Positions 42,050 to 54,088 of a DNA stretch of 64,000 nucleotides are shown here, one piece after another. The stretch lies in the NCBI GenBank assembly GCA_029945425.1, contig JAQSDV010000007.1, positions 62,001 to 126,000 on the forward strand, read 5' to 3'. Numbering within the stretch: the stretch's first letter is position 1; every line of letters begins with the position of its first letter. The notes below the pieces were generated by a model, which saw only the letters and a list, made by a program, of their open reading frames with translations, ran no database searches and was not told where the DNA came from. The translations under genes were made by a program, and so were the position numbers. The DNA is from a bacterium (GTDB lineage Bacteria; Pseudomonadota; Alphaproteobacteria; Micavibrionales; UBA2020).

Positions 42050-42796
42050 ATGGACGCCCTGCGGTCGATTGCGTTTAACTTCCTCTATATCTTCGGGTCG
42101 CTGTTCCTGAGCCTTGTGCTGCCCTGGGCGTTTTTCTTTCCCCCGAAGAAATGCGCGGCCATCGTGTCGAAATATTACGGCGGCTATATCACCTTCATTG
42201 AACGGCATGTGCTGGGGCTGAAACTGGAAATCCGCGGGATGGAAAACCTGCCGGCCGATACGCCCTATATCATCGCGTCCAAGCACCAGTCGGCCTATGA
42301 AACGCTCAAATTGCCGTTCCAGAAACAATTCCGCCATCCCGTCATCATCCTGAAAAAAGAACTGACCTATCTGCCACTGTGGGGCATGTACCCGAAGCGC
42401 ATGGGGGAGGTCGCCATCAATCGCGGCGAGGGTATGGAATCGATGCGCGCGATGAGCCGCGGCTGCAAGGCCGCCATCGACGACGGCCGTTCGGTCGCCA
42501 TCTTTCCGCAAGGCACGCGCGTGAAGCCGGGCGATGTGAAACCGTACAAGGCGGGGCTGGCGAAAATCTATAAAGACCTCGGCGTGCCCGTGGTGCCGAT
42601 GGCGCTGAATACCGGCATGTTCTGGGGGCGCAACGCGTTCTTTAAAAAATCCGGCACGGTCGTGTTCGAATTCCTGCCCGCGATACCGGCAGGCGTGCCG
42701 CCGCTGCAAATGATGGAGCGTCTCGAAACCGCGCTGGAGGCGGCGAGCGACAAACTGGTCGTCGAGGCCGGCGGTCCTGCACTGCCCAAAAAATGA
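42050..42796 (+). CDS. plsC: 1-acylglycerol-3-phosphate acyltransferase
   Basis: A 248-residue membrane-anchored LPLAT enzyme that acylates lysophosphatidic acid to phosphatidic acid. The ATG at 42050 is favoured; the frame extends upstream into the DUF218 gene. The N-terminal helix (FLYIFGSLFLSLVLPWAFFF) anchors it. The catalytic block is H-x4-E here (KHQSAYET) where E. coli PlsC has H-x4-D; the Glu variant is common in alphaproteobacteria as far as I recall. The substrate block is AIFPQGTR and a third block is VPVVPMALNTGMFW. Confidence 0.9.
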   Translation: MDALRSIAFNFLYIFGSLFLSLVLPWAFFFPPKKCAAIVSKYYGGYITFIERHVLGLKLEIRGMENLPADTPYIIASKHQSAYETLKLPFQKQFRHPVIILKKELTYLPLWGMYPKRMGEVAINRGEGMESMRAMSRGCKAAIDDGRSVAIFPQGTRVKPGDVKPYKAGLAKIYKDLGVPVVPMALNTGMFWGRNAFFKKSGTVVFEFLPAIPAGVPPLQMMERLETALEAASDKLVVEAGGPALPKK

Positions 42797-42848
42797 CAAC
42801 CCCGTTAACCTTCCTTTTACCGTCCCCCTGCTAGGTTGTAACTGTGCA

Positions 42849-42931
42849 GGGCGAAAACGCCCGCGGGACAAACGGCAAAAATAATTCATAGTGTGTGTTG
42901 TGAAGATATCGGGAGCCCCAAGGGGCTCCCG
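42849..42931. other. two hairpins in the plsC-43027 intergenic region
   Basis: GGGCG-AAAA-CGCCC (42849-42862) and a perfect CGGGAGCCCC-AA-GGGGCTCCCG (42910-42931) lie between plsC and the next gene. The second is followed by GAACTCTTTG, a weak U-tract, so it may be the plsC-operon terminator. A TTGCGC...TATAGA promoter-like pair lies further on, before the 43027 gene. No gene is seen in 42797-43026. Confidence 0.5.
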
Positions 42932-43026
42932 AACTCTTTGTAAACTATGGCGATTTTTCTTGTTTTTGCGCTAATAAATTGTTTACATATAGACGTTATA
43001 CTGCTGGATAGAACAAGGGTGCAGGC

Positions 43027-43746
43027 ATGAACGTGAAATATGTGGACGGCTTGGTAGAACAGCTCAAGGGGCAGACCCCTTTGCAGGAGACGGACAGCAA
43101 CCCCGTCTACACCCTCATGCAGCAAAAAGAGCTCGGCAATTTCAAGTTTGCGCAAATCGTGCGCGACATGCATGAACACCGCCCGTTCAAGGAAGGCCGT
43201 CTGGGCGATATGAAACAGGAACCCGAAAAAGACATCCGCGTCATGACGAACGTCAGCGGCGACAATGCCGCCTTCGCCGTCGTCAAGCGCCAGCCCGAGG
43301 CCGATGGCAGCTATGCCATGCTCGCGCGCGTGAACATTGCCAAGGACGCGAAGGGCCGATGGGAATTGCAGGATTTCTTCACCTCGCTCGACCCCACGGG
43401 ATTTGAAAAGGACGAAGCCAAGCGTTATGTCGACCTCGGCGACGGCATCCGCAAGGAATACAAAGGCAATACCGACAAATTTGTGGCCGATTTCCTGCAA
43501 GGCCTGCAAAAAGGCGACGATGTCTGGGGCGCGATGACGACCGCAGACCATGCCGGCAAGATTGACAAGATATTTGACGGCGCGCGCCGCGAAGAACAGC
43601 AACGCATCGATGCCGGTGAAAAGCCGATGGCGCTGCGCAAGATTGGCGATGACCGCATCGGCGGCACCTTCACAGGGCATCAAAGCCCCGACGAAAATGC
43701 GGCAAGACGCACCAGCGTCGCGCCGATATTACGTCACAAGAACTAG
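43027..43746 (+). CDS. soluble protein of unknown function
   Basis: A 239-residue cytosolic protein (MNVKYVDGLVEQLKGQTPLQ). A central part is strand-rich (IRVMTNVSGDNAAFAVVKRQ, YAMLARVNIAKDAKGRWELQ) and both ends are helical and charged. The C-terminus is disordered-looking (GHQSPDENAARRTS). No family recognised. The start is an ATG at 43027 after AAGGGTGCAGGC. It is convergent with the small membrane protein gene and overlaps it by four bases. Confidence 0.6.
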   Translation: MNVKYVDGLVEQLKGQTPLQETDSNPVYTLMQQKELGNFKFAQIVRDMHEHRPFKEGRLGDMKQEPEKDIRVMTNVSGDNAAFAVVKRQPEADGSYAMLARVNIAKDAKGRWELQDFFTSLDPTGFEKDEAKRYVDLGDGIRKEYKGNTDKFVADFLQGLQKGDDVWGAMTTADHAGKIDKIFDGARREEQQRIDAGEKPMALRKIGDDRIGGTFTGHQSPDENAARRTSVAPILRHKN

Positions 43747-44134
43747 GCTTTTTTCGGGCCAATCGCAAAAAACAGCAGCGCACCGAGTGTAACGATGGCT
43801 AACGCCATTTCGCCGATCTGCATGCCGTCAGCATCGCCACGCATCGCCAGATAACCCAGCCACACGGCGTTCAGGATATTCCAGATGAAGGCCAGAATGC
43901 GCAGCTTGGCCAGCGGGCCGATGGAGCTGAATTTTCCGGGCCGCCAGAGCGCGAAAAAGGTCAGCGCCTCCCCGCCCATCACGATGCAGCCCAGCAGGAT
44001 ATTGAGTGTGCGCTGGCCGCTGAGATCCAGCAGGCCGATGTCATAGACAAGGTTCATGCCGCTCAGGGTCGCCAGCACGAAATGCGGCGCCATCAGGATT
44101 AAACCGGCGACGCGGTTTTTGTCTTGTGGCATTT

Positions 44135-44138
<4 letters not shown>
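43743..44138 (-). CDS. four-helix membrane protein of unknown function
   Basis: A 131-residue protein with about four membrane helices (LILMAPHFVLATLSGMNLVY, LNILLGCIVMGGEALTFFAL, RILAFIWNILNAVWLGYLAM, ALAIVTLGALLFFAI). It starts at a GTG (44138) that overlaps the glpK stop by four bases; an ATG two codons later is an alternative. Position suggests a third gene of the glpD-glpK operon. It is too small and unlike the aquaporin GlpF, with no NPA motifs. Confidence 0.65.
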
Positions 44139-45616
<1,478 letters not shown>

Positions 45617-45617
45617 G

Positions 45618-47144
45618 TTACGCGGCCTCTTCCTTATCGCCCGCCAGCTTTTTCAGCAGCTTGCGGATTTTTTCCTGCGTCATTTCGGTCGTGTGCAGGC
45701 CGAGCTTTGACCTGCGCCACAGAATATCTTCCAACGTCTGCGCCCATTCGTTGGCGACGAGGTATTTGATTTCGGCCTCGTAAATGCTTTCGCCCAGATG
45801 TTCGCCCAGATCGGTGATGCGTTTCGCGCCGCGCAGGATGTCGCGCGTGCGTGTGCCATAGGCGCGGCCCAAACGCTTGGCGAGGTTTTCGGGCAGCCAT
45901 GCATATTCGCGGCGCACGGTTTTGACGAAGGTTTCAAAACCCGCGATGCCGCCTTCGCCGCCCGGCAGATGCGCGGTTTCCGTCCATGCCTTGCTGCCCT
46001 TGCCCAGTTTTTCGGTGACAAGATCGCCCGCCTGTTCGCCCAGCTTGCGGAAGGTCGTGATCTTGCCGCCATAGACCGACAAAATCGGCAGGCCCGCGAC
46101 ATCGTCCATCTCAAGAATGTAGTCGCGCGTGACTTCGGAGGCGTTTGCGTCGCCGTCATCGACCAGCGGGCGCACGCCGCTATAGGTCCATTCGACGTCT
46201 TCCGGTTTCACCGCATGGCGGAAGAAACGGTTGACGGCGGCGCAGAGGTAATCGACTTCTTCGATCGAAATGCGCACTTCCTCGATATCGTCCTTGTATT
46301 CGATGTCGGTCGTGCCGACGAGCGTGTATTTTTTCTCGTAAGGGATCGTGAAAACGATGCGTTTATCGTCGTTTTGCAGGATATAGGCGTGGTCGCCCTG
46401 ATAGAGCTTGGGCACGATGATATGGCTGCCCTTGACCCAGCGGATCTTGTATTTGCCGACATCCGCGCCGACAAGGCCGAGTGTTTTCGCAACCCACGGG
46501 CCCGACGCGTTCACCACCATGCGCGCATGGATTTTATGTTTTTCTTCGGTGTTCACATCCTGCAGCACGGCCTGCCAGATATCCTGCTTCGCGTGCTTGC
46601 CGATGGAAACGCATTCGGTGCGCGTTAAAATCTCCGCGCCTTTTTCAAACGCGTCGCGCGCACTCAGGACGACAAGGCGCGTATCCTCGACCCAGCAATC
46701 GGCGTAGGAAAAACCGCGGCGGAATTCGGGGCGCAGCGGCTGGCCGTACATCGTGCCGGGCAAATAATGGCTGTGCGAACGCGAGAGAATTTTGCGGCCG
46801 CCCAGATGGTCGTACAAAAACAGGCCCGCGCGGATCATCCACCACGGGCGCAGTTTTTTGTGATGCGGCAAAATAAAGGTTAGCGGCCAGATGATATGCG
46901 GCGCTGATTTCAACAACACTTCACGTTCATGCAACGCGTGACGCACAAGGTTGAATTCGTACTGTTCCAGATAACGCAAACCGCCATGGATGAGCTTGGT
47001 GGAGGCGGAGGATGTGGCGGAGGCAAGGTCGTCTTTTTCGCACAGCACAACCGACAACCCGCGTCCGGCGAGATCGCGCGCGATGCCGCAGCCGTTCACG
47101 CCGCCGCCGATGACCAGTACGTCCACTTCCCTGATTTTCGCCAC
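45618..47144 (-). CDS. glpD: aerobic glycerol-3-phosphate dehydrogenase
   Basis: FAD-dependent oxidation of glycerol 3-phosphate to dihydroxyacetone phosphate, feeding electrons to quinones at the inner membrane. 508 residues. The FAD motif is VLVIGGGVNGCGIARDLAGRG at residues about 9-29, with SSASTKLIHGGLRYLE, ARMVVNASGPWV and the C-terminal GGKITTFRKLGE. Operon with glpK. Together they convert glycerol to a glycolytic intermediate that reaches the pyruvate kinase encoded at the window start. Confidence 0.96.
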   Translation of the reverse strand: MAKIREVDVLVIGGGVNGCGIARDLAGRGLSVVLCEKDDLASATSSASTKLIHGGLRYLEQYEFNLVRHALHEREVLLKSAPHIIWPLTFILPHHKKLRPWWMIRAGLFLYDHLGGRKILSRSHSHYLPGTMYGQPLRPEFRRGFSYADCWVEDTRLVVLSARDAFEKGAEILTRTECVSIGKHAKQDIWQAVLQDVNTEEKHKIHARMVVNASGPWVAKTLGLVGADVGKYKIRWVKGSHIIVPKLYQGDHAYILQNDDKRIVFTIPYEKKYTLVGTTDIEYKDDIEEVRISIEEVDYLCAAVNRFFRHAVKPEDVEWTYSGVRPLVDDGDANASEVTRDYILEMDDVAGLPILSVYGGKITTFRKLGEQAGDLVTEKLGKGSKAWTETAHLPGGEGGIAGFETFVKTVRREYAWLPENLAKRLGRAYGTRTRDILRGAKRITDLGEHLGESIYEAEIKYLVANEWAQTLEDILWRRSKLGLHTTEMTQEKIRKLLKKLAGDKEEAA

Positions 47145-47221
47145 GATCCGTAGCCCCCGATTAACTCCCTGATATTTAAGCGGAATATGGCAAGGATGGC
47201 AATAGCTATTTGCGCGGGATG

Positions 47222-48034
47222 TTATTGGAAATCGGGATCGTCATTGTTTTTCTCGTGATGTTCCTGCGCCAGCGCGAGGATTTTCCGCAAGATGTCGTTC
47301 CCGACCGTCGGCGGCGGGCTGCCAAGCAGGTAAACGACCTCGCTTTGCAATGGTTCGACGGGCTGGTCGCCGGTACGGAAGGTGACGGTGCAGGTCGCCC
47401 CCCTGCGTGACGCCGATTCAACCGTAATTTGCGCGCCCAGCTGTTCAAGGATGCCATAGACGACCGACAGGCCAAGGCCCGCCCCTGCCGTTGTTTTGGT
47501 CGTGAAAAACGGCTGGAAAATGCGCGGCAGGATATGGGGCGCAATGCCGTTGCCATCGTCGCGCACGACCAGCCTGCCACCCGCGCAGGAAATGCGCAAA
47601 ATGCCGCCATTCGGCATCGCCTCGACCGCGTTCAGGGCAAGATTCAGCACCACCTGCGCCACATGTTCGCGGGCGGCGATGACGGTTGCGGGCTGCAGAT
47701 CCAGTTGCAGCACAATATCCTTGCCCGCCAGCGTTTGCAGCGCGTCCTCCATGCCGCGCAAGAGTTCGGCGAGGTCGAGCGTTTCCTCCACCCCGATTTT
47801 CTGCTGGGAAAAGGCCAGCAATTGGCGCGTCAGTTGCGCGCCCGCTTGCGTCAGTTGATGGATGCGGTGCTGGAGCGCGGCGGGCGTGATCTCGCCGGTT
47901 TCAAGTTGTTGCGCGCCCTTGGCGATCTCGGCCTCGATCGAGGACAGGATGTTATTCATGTCATGCGCCACGCCGCCCGCGAATTCGGACAGGGCATCCA
48001 GTTTGACGGTATGGGGCGCAGGCAGCTTTTTCAT
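47222..48034 (-). CDS. sensor histidine kinase without sensor domain
   Basis: About 270 residues from the ATG at 48034 (MKKLPAPHTVKLD); a TTG at 48070 would add 12 residues. The phosphoacceptor is His in GGVAHDMNNILSSIEAEI. The ATPase parts are complete: N-box NLALNAVEAMP, G1 RDDGNGIAP, F-box FQPFFTTKT and G2 AGAGLGLSVVYG. There is no periplasmic or PAS input and no receiver next door, so it is an orphan soluble kinase. The C-terminal 40 residues beyond the ATPase are charged. Start choice uncertain since no good ribosome binding site is visible. Confidence 0.85.
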   Translation of the reverse strand: MKKLPAPHTVKLDALSEFAGGVAHDMNNILSSIEAEIAKGAQQLETGEITPAALQHRIHQLTQAGAQLTRQLLAFSQQKIGVEETLDLAELLRGMEDALQTLAGKDIVLQLDLQPATVIAAREHVAQVVLNLALNAVEAMPNGGILRISCAGGRLVVRDDGNGIAPHILPRIFQPFFTTKTTAGAGLGLSVVYGILEQLGAQITVESASRRGATCTVTFRTGDQPVEPLQSEVVYLLGSPPPTVGNDILRKILALAQEHHEKNNDDPDFQ

Positions 48035-48073
48035 AATCTGCAATTTATAGTTGTACGCGGCTTTTTTCAACTC

Positions 48074-48104
48074 AAAAAGAAAAGGGCCGGTTTCCCGGCC
48101 CTTT
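48074..48104 (-). terminator. intrinsic terminator of the leucine-dehydrogenase-type gene
   Basis: AAAGGGCCGG (48081-48090), TTTC, CCGGCCCTTT (48095-48104). On the minus strand the stem runs into CTTTTTG, a U-tract. It lies 30 bases past the stop at 48134 and just upstream of the histidine kinase start, so the two genes are separate units. Confidence 0.88.
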
Positions 48105-48133
48105 CCTGTCCATTATCGTCTGTCAGCCAGTAG

Positions 48134-49207
48134 TTATGCCGCTTTGCAGGCTTTCTTCACGGCGAAGCGGCCTTCCGCGATGCGGTCGGCGGCGGTGCCG
48201 CAGGAGATGTCTTCCTTGTCCGCCAATTCAAAGATCGAGGTGGCGGTATTGTCGATTTTCGCGACCATGTCCGCCACAGCTTTCGCATCGAACGGCTTGC
48301 CGGTTGCGCGGGCGAGGTGTTCGAAGTACACCGCGATCAGGCCGCCTGCGTTCACCAGATAATCCGGCGCGTACAGAATTTCCTGACGGCGGAGCATGTC
48401 GCCATGGCGTGCTTCGGCCAGCTGGTTGTTGGCGGCGCCCGCCACAACCTTCGCCTTGATGCGCGGCAGGGTTTCGTCGTTGATGATGCCGCCGAGTGCG
48501 CAAGGGGCGAAGACATCGGCCTCGACGTCGTAAATGCTGTTCAGTGCAACGGGCATCGCGCCGAATTCGCGGCTGGCCATATCCACGCGGTCGGCCGCCA
48601 TATCAGTCACAAACAATTGCGCGCCTGCTTCATGCAGGTGGCGGCAAAGGTTGTAGCCGACGTTGCCAAGGCCCTGTACAGCCACTTTGAGGCCCTTGAG
48701 GTCGCCACGGCCCATGCGGAAGCGCACAGCGGCCTTCAGGCCCGTGAACACGCCAAGGGCAGTCGTGGGGGACGGATCGCCGGAACCTGCGGTGCCGTGC
48801 GAAATGCCGACGACGTGTTTCGTCTGGCTGTTGATGTGGCTCATGTCTTCAACCGTCGTGCCGACGTCTTCGGCGACGATGTAGCGGCCGCCCATGTTGT
48901 CGACCGCCCGGCCCATGGCGCGCATCATGTCGGCAGTCTTGGTTTTCTTGTCGCCGATGATGACGGATTTACCGCCGCCGAGGGGCAGGCCGGTGATGGC
49001 TGCTTTATACGTCATGCCGCGCGACAGGCGCAGCACGTCCTTGATCGCCGCTTCGTCGCTTTCATATGCCCACATGCGGCAGCCGCCCAGCGCGGGGCCC
49101 AACGACGTGTTGTGCACCGAAATGATCGCCTTCAGCCCCGACTGTGCGTCGTGGAAGAAAGAGACTTGTTCGTGCTGGTCGAATTCTTTGTGGCTGAAGA
49201 CAGACAT
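48134..49207 (-). CDS. leucine dehydrogenase-type amino acid dehydrogenase
   Basis: NAD-dependent oxidative deamination of branched-chain amino acids to 2-oxoacids (phenylalanine or valine dehydrogenase are alternatives). 357 residues from the ATG at 49207 with AAGGGGAG upstream; the frame opens earlier at 49288. Motifs: GPALGGCRMW, the catalytic Lys in KAAITGLPLGGGKSVI, the NAD fold GLKVAVQGLGNVGYNLC, and VAGAANNQLAE. Single gene, with its own terminator. The upstream region holds a set of TGC repeats. Confidence 0.9.
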   Translation of the reverse strand: MSVFSHKEFDQHEQVSFFHDAQSGLKAIISVHNTSLGPALGGCRMWAYESDEAAIKDVLRLSRGMTYKAAITGLPLGGGKSVIIGDKKTKTADMMRAMGRAVDNMGGRYIVAEDVGTTVEDMSHINSQTKHVVGISHGTAGSGDPSPTTALGVFTGLKAAVRFRMGRGDLKGLKVAVQGLGNVGYNLCRHLHEAGAQLFVTDMAADRVDMASREFGAMPVALNSIYDVEADVFAPCALGGIINDETLPRIKAKVVAGAANNQLAEARHGDMLRRQEILYAPDYLVNAGGLIAVYFEHLARATGKPFDAKAVADMVAKIDNTATSIFELADKEDISCGTAADRIAEGRFAVKKACKAA

Positions 49208-49323
49208 GGAGCGCTCCCCTTGCGTGTGTTGGGCGACGGATGCGTTGCCCGTAATTCCGATTCTCACATTCAGGTATTTCCTGTCCACTAAAAGACGATA
49301 GGCAAAATACGATAGACGGAAAG

Positions 49324-49422
49324 TTGCAATGCTGCACTGCGCGTTTGTTTGAAAGTATCAATTGCTGCACTGCGTTTTGATTTTAAATTTTTGCGCGTTG
49401 CAGCACGGATTTTGCTGCAACC
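49324..49422. promoter_or_regulatory. TGC-rich repeats upstream of the leucine-dehydrogenase-type gene
   Basis: Two direct copies of GCTGCACTGCG (about 49331-49341 and 49364-49374), spaced 33 bases, each preceded by CAAT or CAATT, then GTTGCAGCAC (49398-49407) and TTGCTGCAA (49412-49420) in mixed orientation. The spacing near three helical turns and the location 117-215 bases upstream of the minus-strand ATG fit a repressor or activator array. They resemble the sites at 24605-24617 and 56657-56673 and known PhaR operators (TGC-rich). The rest of 49208-49463 holds no gene. Confidence 0.5.
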
Positions 49423-49463
49423 GCCATTGAGAACGGTTTGCGACTCAAGGGGTTGAGGCGTTC

Positions 49464-50027
49464 TTACTGTTCGGTTTTCTTCCGCGACTTGAACGGGCGG
49501 TCGTTCGGCGCAGATACAATTTGTCCGTCGCGCAGGTTTTCCGGCACGAAATCAGGGCCGCCGGCATGGACAGGACGGTCGGGGAATTTGCCGAGGGAGA
49601 TCAGGCGGTCATACATGACGAGCGCGCCCGCCACGCCCACATTCACGCAGAACTTCATGGGAATTTTGATGACATGGTCGCAACGCTTCAGCATCGCATC
49701 CGACACATTGCCCTTTTCCGGCCCCAGTACATAGACCGCGCGCAACGGGTGGCGGAAACTGGGCAGGTCGACCGCGCCCTCGATCAGCTCGACTGCAATC
49801 AATGCGGTGTTGGACGGCAGCAGCAGGGAATTGGCATCCTTGAAATCGTAAAACGGGATATGCCCGAACGCGCCCGACGTATCGCTCGCGCCCATTTCCT
49901 GCACATCGACCGAGGTACCGACAGTGAAAAAGAAACTCGCCCCGAAAGCATGCGATGTCCGCAGCAGACTGCCCACATTCATAGGCTTCGAGATGCCCTC
50001 CGCCCCGATACCGAAATAGCCGCGCAT
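49464..50027 (-). CDS. SPOUT/TrmH-family RNA methyltransferase
   Basis: A 187-residue trefoil-knot methyltransferase. Motif 1 is PMNVGSLLRTSHAFG, motif 2 VYVLGPEKGNVSD, motif 3 KIPMKFCVNVGVAGALVMYD, all in the usual places for 2'-O-ribose methylation of tRNA or rRNA with S-adenosylmethionine. The C-terminal 40 residues are charged and unlike the core. No S4-like or L30e-like N-terminal extension. Monocistronic in appearance. Confidence 0.88.
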   Translation of the reverse strand: MRGYFGIGAEGISKPMNVGSLLRTSHAFGASFFFTVGTSVDVQEMGASDTSGAFGHIPFYDFKDANSLLLPSNTALIAVELIEGAVDLPSFRHPLRAVYVLGPEKGNVSDAMLKRCDHVIKIPMKFCVNVGVAGALVMYDRLISLGKFPDRPVHAGGPDFVPENLRDGQIVSAPNDRPFKSRKKTEQ

Positions 50028-50089
50028 TTTTTACTCTCTTCGTTTTAATCTTATTTGTGATACCGGATAATACTTATCAAAAAGTCACG

Positions 50090-50733
50090 TTAAGGTTTAA
50101 TCTCTTCAACATAACCTTCAATCCAGAAAATTTTTCCGTTTGGCTCCGCGCACCACATCACTTTATAAAAAGGGAGTATGTAACCATAGAATTTGGTGAG
50201 ATACCTCATAGAAGTGTCACAAAGCGTCAAATGACGGTCAAGTTTCAGTATTGAGCTATCATATCCCCATTGCAATTCTAGAAATCTCTCTTTTAGCTCT
50301 GCTTCATTGACATTCAAGAAGCTTTTATTTAGCGATCGCGTGAACTCCGCAGAATTGTCCACGCCGCCCCCTGCCGCTTTTGCAATTCTCCATTTCATGG
50401 CATTAGACATGGCAGAATGAATGCCCTTTAATGAAACAAAGCTCTTTCTCTTCGCCTGTAACACTGTATTAATTTGAACATTCTTTTTCTTATTTGTATC
50501 CACTATCAAGAACCAAGTCATGGCTTCCAAGTCATCTTTTGGAACTACTTTTCCCTCTGCATATAATATTCCAAGCTCGTTTTGTGCGTTAACGTCATCT
50601 GCTTCCGCTCGACTTTTAAGATCATGAATATACTTTTCGTCTATAATTGTAGAATTAGCATTCGTTTTAGCATGTGCAACGCTGATAAAAATCAAGGCGA
50701 GCAAGCTAACCACAAGATAGCTGAAACGTGTCA

Positions 50734-50734
<1 letters not shown>
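50090..50734 (-). CDS. AT-rich gene for an exported Sel1-like repeat protein
   Basis: A 214-residue protein with a signal peptide (YLVVSLLALIFISVAHA) and a Sel1-like repeat in the middle (DVNAQNELGILYAEGKVVPKDDLEAMTWFLI, cut at positions about 50-80). The C-terminal half is unrelated and has Cys in LTLCDTSMR and MWCAEPN. The DNA is clearly AT-richer than both neighbours and uses rare-for-here codons (AAA, TTA, ATA), so it was probably acquired. The ATG overlaps the stop of acetoacetyl-CoA synthetase by one base (TAATG), a junction that could give coupled translation. Confidence 0.65.
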
Positions 50735-52701
<1,967 letters not shown>

Positions 52702-52787
52702 CTAATACGACCTCAGGTTAAAAAATTTCTGTACATCATATCGACACGGGGGCATAGTGGCTATACCGAATTAACGTATAAAAAACA

Positions 52788-53363
52788 ATGGCTTCTGAAC
52801 CAAATAACAGCACAAAAGACGACTCAGGCGCATGGCCGCAGCTGATGCTGGCGGCGCAGGGCGGCGATGCGGTTGCCTATCAGCGGCTGTTGCGCGAAAT
52901 CACGCCCCCCTTGCGCACCTTCCTCCGGGCCCGTTTTTTCAACCGTGAACATATTGATGATATCGTTCAGGAAATTTTGCTGGCGATCCATTCTGCGCGC
53001 CACACCTACCGCCCCGAACAGCCCTTCCGCAACTGGATGTACGGCGTGGCGCGGCACAAGATGATCGATTACCTGCGCAAATACGGCCGCAAGACCGCCA
53101 ATGAAATCAATGATGACGAGCTTGTAACCTTTATGCGGGACACAGCGAATACCCCTGAAGAGGCCATGCTGGGCAAGGACGTCAAACAGGCGCTTGCCCT
53201 CCTGCCGGAAAAGCAGCGCGAAGTGCTGCTGATGACGCGGGTCGAGGGGTTGTCGATGGCCGAGGCGGGCAAGAAACTGGGCATGACAGAAACCGCCGTA
53301 AAAGTGACCGCGCACCGCGCGACCAAGAAAATGAAGGAGTGGCTGCTTGAGTATGGATACTGA
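52788..53363 (+). CDS. sigF: ECF sigma factor, SigF-like
   Basis: A 191-residue ECF sigma-70 factor. Region 2 is visible (LRARFFNREHIDDIVQEILLAIHSARHTY and MYGVARHKMIDYLR), region 4 in ALLPEKQREVLLMTRVEGLSMAEAGKKLGMTETAVKVTAHRATKKMKEW. The NrsF-type anti-sigma gene overlaps its end by 11 bases and a GTAACC-N16-CGAA promoter stands before the bufferin precursor downstream. These features match Caulobacter SigF, which is held by the membrane anti-sigma NrsF and released on heavy-metal stress. SigF identity is by context. Confidence 0.88.
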   Translation: MASEPNNSTKDDSGAWPQLMLAAQGGDAVAYQRLLREITPPLRTFLRARFFNREHIDDIVQEILLAIHSARHTYRPEQPFRNWMYGVARHKMIDYLRKYGRKTANEINDDELVTFMRDTANTPEEAMLGKDVKQALALLPEKQREVLLMTRVEGLSMAEAGKKLGMTETAVKVTAHRATKKMKEWLLEYGY

Positions 53364-53988
53364 CAAACTCATTGCACAGCTGGGCAAAGACCTGAAACCC
53401 GTGAAGCCGCTGGCGGGCGCCGGCACGCTTGCGCTGATCCTTTCCACCCTCTCGCTTGCCGCGACCTTTGGCGCGATCCTGATTTTCACGAAGGGCATCC
53501 GCACCGACTGGCAGGTCATGTTCAGCGAACATCTATGCCAGACAGCGGGAATTTTCGTGGCGGGGCTGCTTGCGGCATATGCGGCGTTCCGCCTGTCGGT
53601 GCCCGACACGCGCATCCGCAATCCGGTGCGCGTGATTTTGGGCATGGCGAGTTTTATCTGGACGCTGCTGATTGCAGGGCAGATCGGGGCGGAGCCGCCG
53701 GAAGCAGGATACCGCAACTGCCTGACCGATTTTTCACTGCTGTTTGTCATTCCCTTCGCCGCCGGTATCTTTATGGCGACGCGCGCGGCGCCCGTCTGGT
53801 ATGGCTGGGCTGGATATGCGTTGGCCCTGTCGGTCGGGTCGTTCGCGGCACTCGGCATGCGTTTCGCCTGCCCGAACGAACAACCCGCGCATTTGCTGGT
53901 CTGGCATTACTTGCCTGTGCTGGCCTTTGCCATCGTCGGCATCGGCCTTGGGCAGATTCTGTTAAAGCACAGTCTTGCAAAAAATTAA
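53353..53988 (+). CDS. nrsF: NrsF-family (DUF1109) membrane anti-sigma factor
   Basis: A 211-residue protein with six membrane helices after an N-terminal cytoplasmic segment (MDTDKLIAQLGKDLKPVKPL). Caulobacter NrsF binds SigF and senses metals through conserved Cys residues facing the periplasm. Here Cys62 (SEHLCQ), Cys123 (YRNCLTD) and Cys173 (RFACPNE) are the candidates. The start at ATG 53353 overlaps the sigma gene. It seems to form an autogenous unit with the sigma factor, upstream of the regulated operon. Confidence 0.85.
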   Translation: MDTDKLIAQLGKDLKPVKPLAGAGTLALILSTLSLAATFGAILIFTKGIRTDWQVMFSEHLCQTAGIFVAGLLAAYAAFRLSVPDTRIRNPVRVILGMASFIWTLLIAGQIGAEPPEAGYRNCLTDFSLLFVIPFAAGIFMATRAAPVWYGWAGYALALSVGSFAALGMRFACPNEQPAHLLVWHYLPVLAFAIVGIGLGQILLKHSLAKN

Positions 53989-53997
53989 TCGCACCGC

Positions 53998-54023
53998 GTA
54001 ACCAATTCTTCGCACTCATCGAA
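53998..54023 (+). promoter_or_regulatory. sigma-F-type promoter of the bufferin operon
   Basis: GTAACC at 53998-54003, exactly 16 bases, then CGAA at 54020-54023. This is the spacing and sequence described for Caulobacter SigF promoters. The ATG of the bufferin precursor lies 66 bases further on. It is just after the nrsF stop, so the sigma factor can drive bufA-doxX-bufB-bufC separately from its own gene. No such site was seen upstream of the sigma gene. Confidence 0.75.
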
Positions 54024-54088
54024 TATGATGCCAGACATCCGGGATTTTCCGGCCGTCTCATACAAATGATTATTGAAGGACCATGCCA

